Positions 62,719-64,000 of a DNA stretch of 64,000 nucleotides are shown here, piece after piece. The stretch spans positions 1 through 64,000 of the forward strand of contig JBMNSJ010000003.1 in the NCBI GenBank assembly GCA_050945135.1, given 5' to 3'. A program made the position numbers and the translations under genes. Source of the stretch: WRIS01 sp050945135. GTDB taxonomy: Bacteria > Actinomycetota > Coriobacteriia > Coriobacteriales > Eggerthellaceae. The notes below the pieces were generated by a model. The model did not search any database, was not told the origin of the DNA, and saw only the letters and a list, made by a program, of their open reading frames with translations. Within the stretch, counting starts at the first letter, position 1. Every line of letters starts with the position of its first letter.

Positions 62719-64000
62719 CTACTTGTCCATACCGCAATCATAGCTTGCAGCATTAATGAGGCGCTCCTGTTCAAGCATGGAATAGTAGCGATATCCTCCA
62801 GCAAAGTTATAGCTCTCAAAGCCTCGCTCCGACAGTATGCGGCTCGCAATATAGCTTCGTGCACCACTCTGACACATCACATACACGGGCTTTCCCTGAG
62901 GAAGCTCATCTATGCGATTACGCAGCTCATCTACAGGAATATTTACGAAACCCTCTATATGACCAGCCTCATATTCCTTCTGCGTACGGGTATCAAGCAG
63001 GGTTACATCTTGCTTACTTAGTAATGCCTCAATATCTTCATGATGAAACTGCCTGACTTTTCCTGTGACAATATTCTCGATTATGAACCCAGCCATGTTC
63101 ACTGGGTCTTTGGCCGATGCATAGGGAGGTGCATAGGCGAGTTCAAGCTCGGCAAGGTCAGTCGCTTTCATGCCTGCACGAATAGCGGTAGCGATGACAT
63201 CGATTCGCTTATCAACACCGTCTTTACCAACAATTTGCGCTCCAAGGATCTTATTCTTCCTCCGCTCAAACAGCACTTTCATTGTCATTGCCGTGCTTCC
63301 AGGATAATACGAGGCGTGAGACGGCGGCGATAAAATGACTTTTTCATACTCTATCCCAGCTGCCTGCGCTTGTTTTTCGTTTAAGCCCGTTGCGGCAGCC
63401 GTCATATCAAACAGCTTGATTACCAAAGACCCCTGCGTTCCCTGATAGCGACTATTGCCGCCAGCTATATTATCTGCTGCGATTCTTCCTTGTTTGTTTG
63501 CCGGGCCAGCAAGCGAGATTACCGCCTTGTCTCCTGTTACAAAGTGACTTACTTCAACCGCATCACCAACGGCATATATATCAGGTACGGAACTTTCCAT
63601 CCTGCTATTCACAGCAATACTGCCTTTAGTCCCCATTGCCAGTCCTGCTTTTTGAGCAAGCTCGGTGTCAGGCACAACACCTATCGCAAAAAGAACCATA
63701 TCCGCACTAACTCTTTCATCTTGCGAAAGAACGCAGTCTAAACCTTCTTCGTTTTCTTCGATGGCAACAACCTTATTGTCAAATACAAGGTTAATGCCTT
63801 GCTCACGGAGCAATGCATGTATCTGCGTAGCCATGTCTTGATCAAGTGCCGGAAACATCTGAGAGCGAGATTGCACGATGGTAACCGCAAGACCAAGCTC
63901 CTTAAGATTTTCCGCTGCTTCTAAGCCGATAAAACCTCCACCTGCGATAACAACAGATTTTGCGCAAGACTCTTTGATGTAGTCGTAAATACGAAACGTG
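62719..64000 (-). CDS. CoA-disulfide reductase/NADH oxidase-like flavoprotein with rhodanese domain (5' end outside window)
   Basis: The frame stays open to the window edge, so the N-terminal part is missing. The NAD-binding motif IAGGGFIGLEAAEN is near the edge, and the dimerisation domain and a C-terminal rhodanese domain (VMCQSGARS, active Cys) follow. This matches the CoADR-rhodanese fusion family, which reduces CoA disulfides or persulfides. The first Rossmann domain and redox Cys lie outside the window. Confidence 0.85.
   Translation of the reverse strand, partial: TFRIYDYIKESCAKSVVIAGGGFIGLEAAENLKELGLAVTIVQSRSQMFPALDQDMATQIHALLREQGINLVFDNKVVAIEENEEGLDCVLSQDERVSADMVLFAIGVVPDTELAQKAGLAMGTKGSIAVNSRMESSVPDIYAVGDAVEVSHFVTGDKAVISLAGPANKQGRIAADNIAGGNSRYQGTQGSLVIKLFDMTAAATGLNEKQAQAAGIEYEKVILSPPSHASYYPGSTAMTMKVLFERRKNKILGAQIVGKDGVDKRIDVIATAIRAGMKATDLAELELAYAPPYASAKDPVNMAGFIIENIVTGKVRQFHHEDIEALLSKQDVTLLDTRTQKEYEAGHIEGFVNIPVDELRNRIDELPQGKPVYVMCQSGARSYIASRILSERGFESYNFAGGYRYYSMLEQERLINAASYDCGMDK

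Noticed and set aside
1..64000. CRISPR array
   Set aside because: No regularly spaced set of direct repeats and no cas genes were seen.

Overview
The window looks like chromosomal DNA from an anaerobic member of the Coriobacteriia (Actinomycetota). The evidence is gene content and order (a complete F1Fo ATP synthase operon next to dCMP deaminase, upp, glyA and rpiB; an EF-G-like second translational GTPase; several Tat-type lipoproteins; uncharacterised Cys-rich 4Fe-4S proteins with HypA and HypB). By eye the G+C is in the upper 40s. The class assignment is inference and I cannot name a species.

Layout. Positions 1-750 hold the 3' end of an IS21-type element and structured, gene-poor DNA ending in the ATP synthase terminator. 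Positions 760-7768 hold the minus-strand ATP synthase operon. Positions 7945-15368 are a minus-strand run of housekeeping genes (dCMP deaminase, upp, glyA, a lipoprotein, rpiB, glpK, a lipase, a tsaC-type gene, yebC). Positions 15655-21904 hold a ModA-like lipoprotein and a five-gene nickel/peptide-type ABC transporter; its upstream region carries two dyads resembling NikR operators. Positions 22146-28460 hold ligA, an HdeD-like membrane protein and glmS-acpS-nnrD. Positions 28830-38772 are mixed: a DUF2798-like protein, a GH3 glycosidase, the EF-G-like GTPase, a Tat lipoprotein amidohydrolase, an SAH/MTA-deaminase-type enzyme and an Mrp ATPase.

Positions 39561-46559 are the most unusual block. 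A plus-strand ferredoxin-hypA pair converges on a minus-strand series arsR - membrane/SRPBCC fusion - FAD oxidoreductase - ferredoxin paralogue - hypB - tetR. No hydrogenase structural gene or other hyp gene is visible here. Together with the nickel-type transporter this suggests nickel handling coupled to an unidentified redox enzyme.

A tRNA-Ala(GGC) gene at 46639 has a second copy of its 3' end 185 bp downstream. A decayed copy of part of the same region lies at 52160-52227, so the AraC/cupin/ATPase/SDR/AraC segment between them looks like an accessory insertion. It is followed by a broken GNAT gene, a response regulator-ABC transporter-histidine kinase operon whose regulator seems to start at ATT, a VOC protein, a second monoacylglycerol-lipase-like hydrolase, a flavodoxin, a GGDEF/EAL protein, a methyltransferase and the 3' part of a CoA-disulfide-reductase/rhodanese gene that runs off the right edge.
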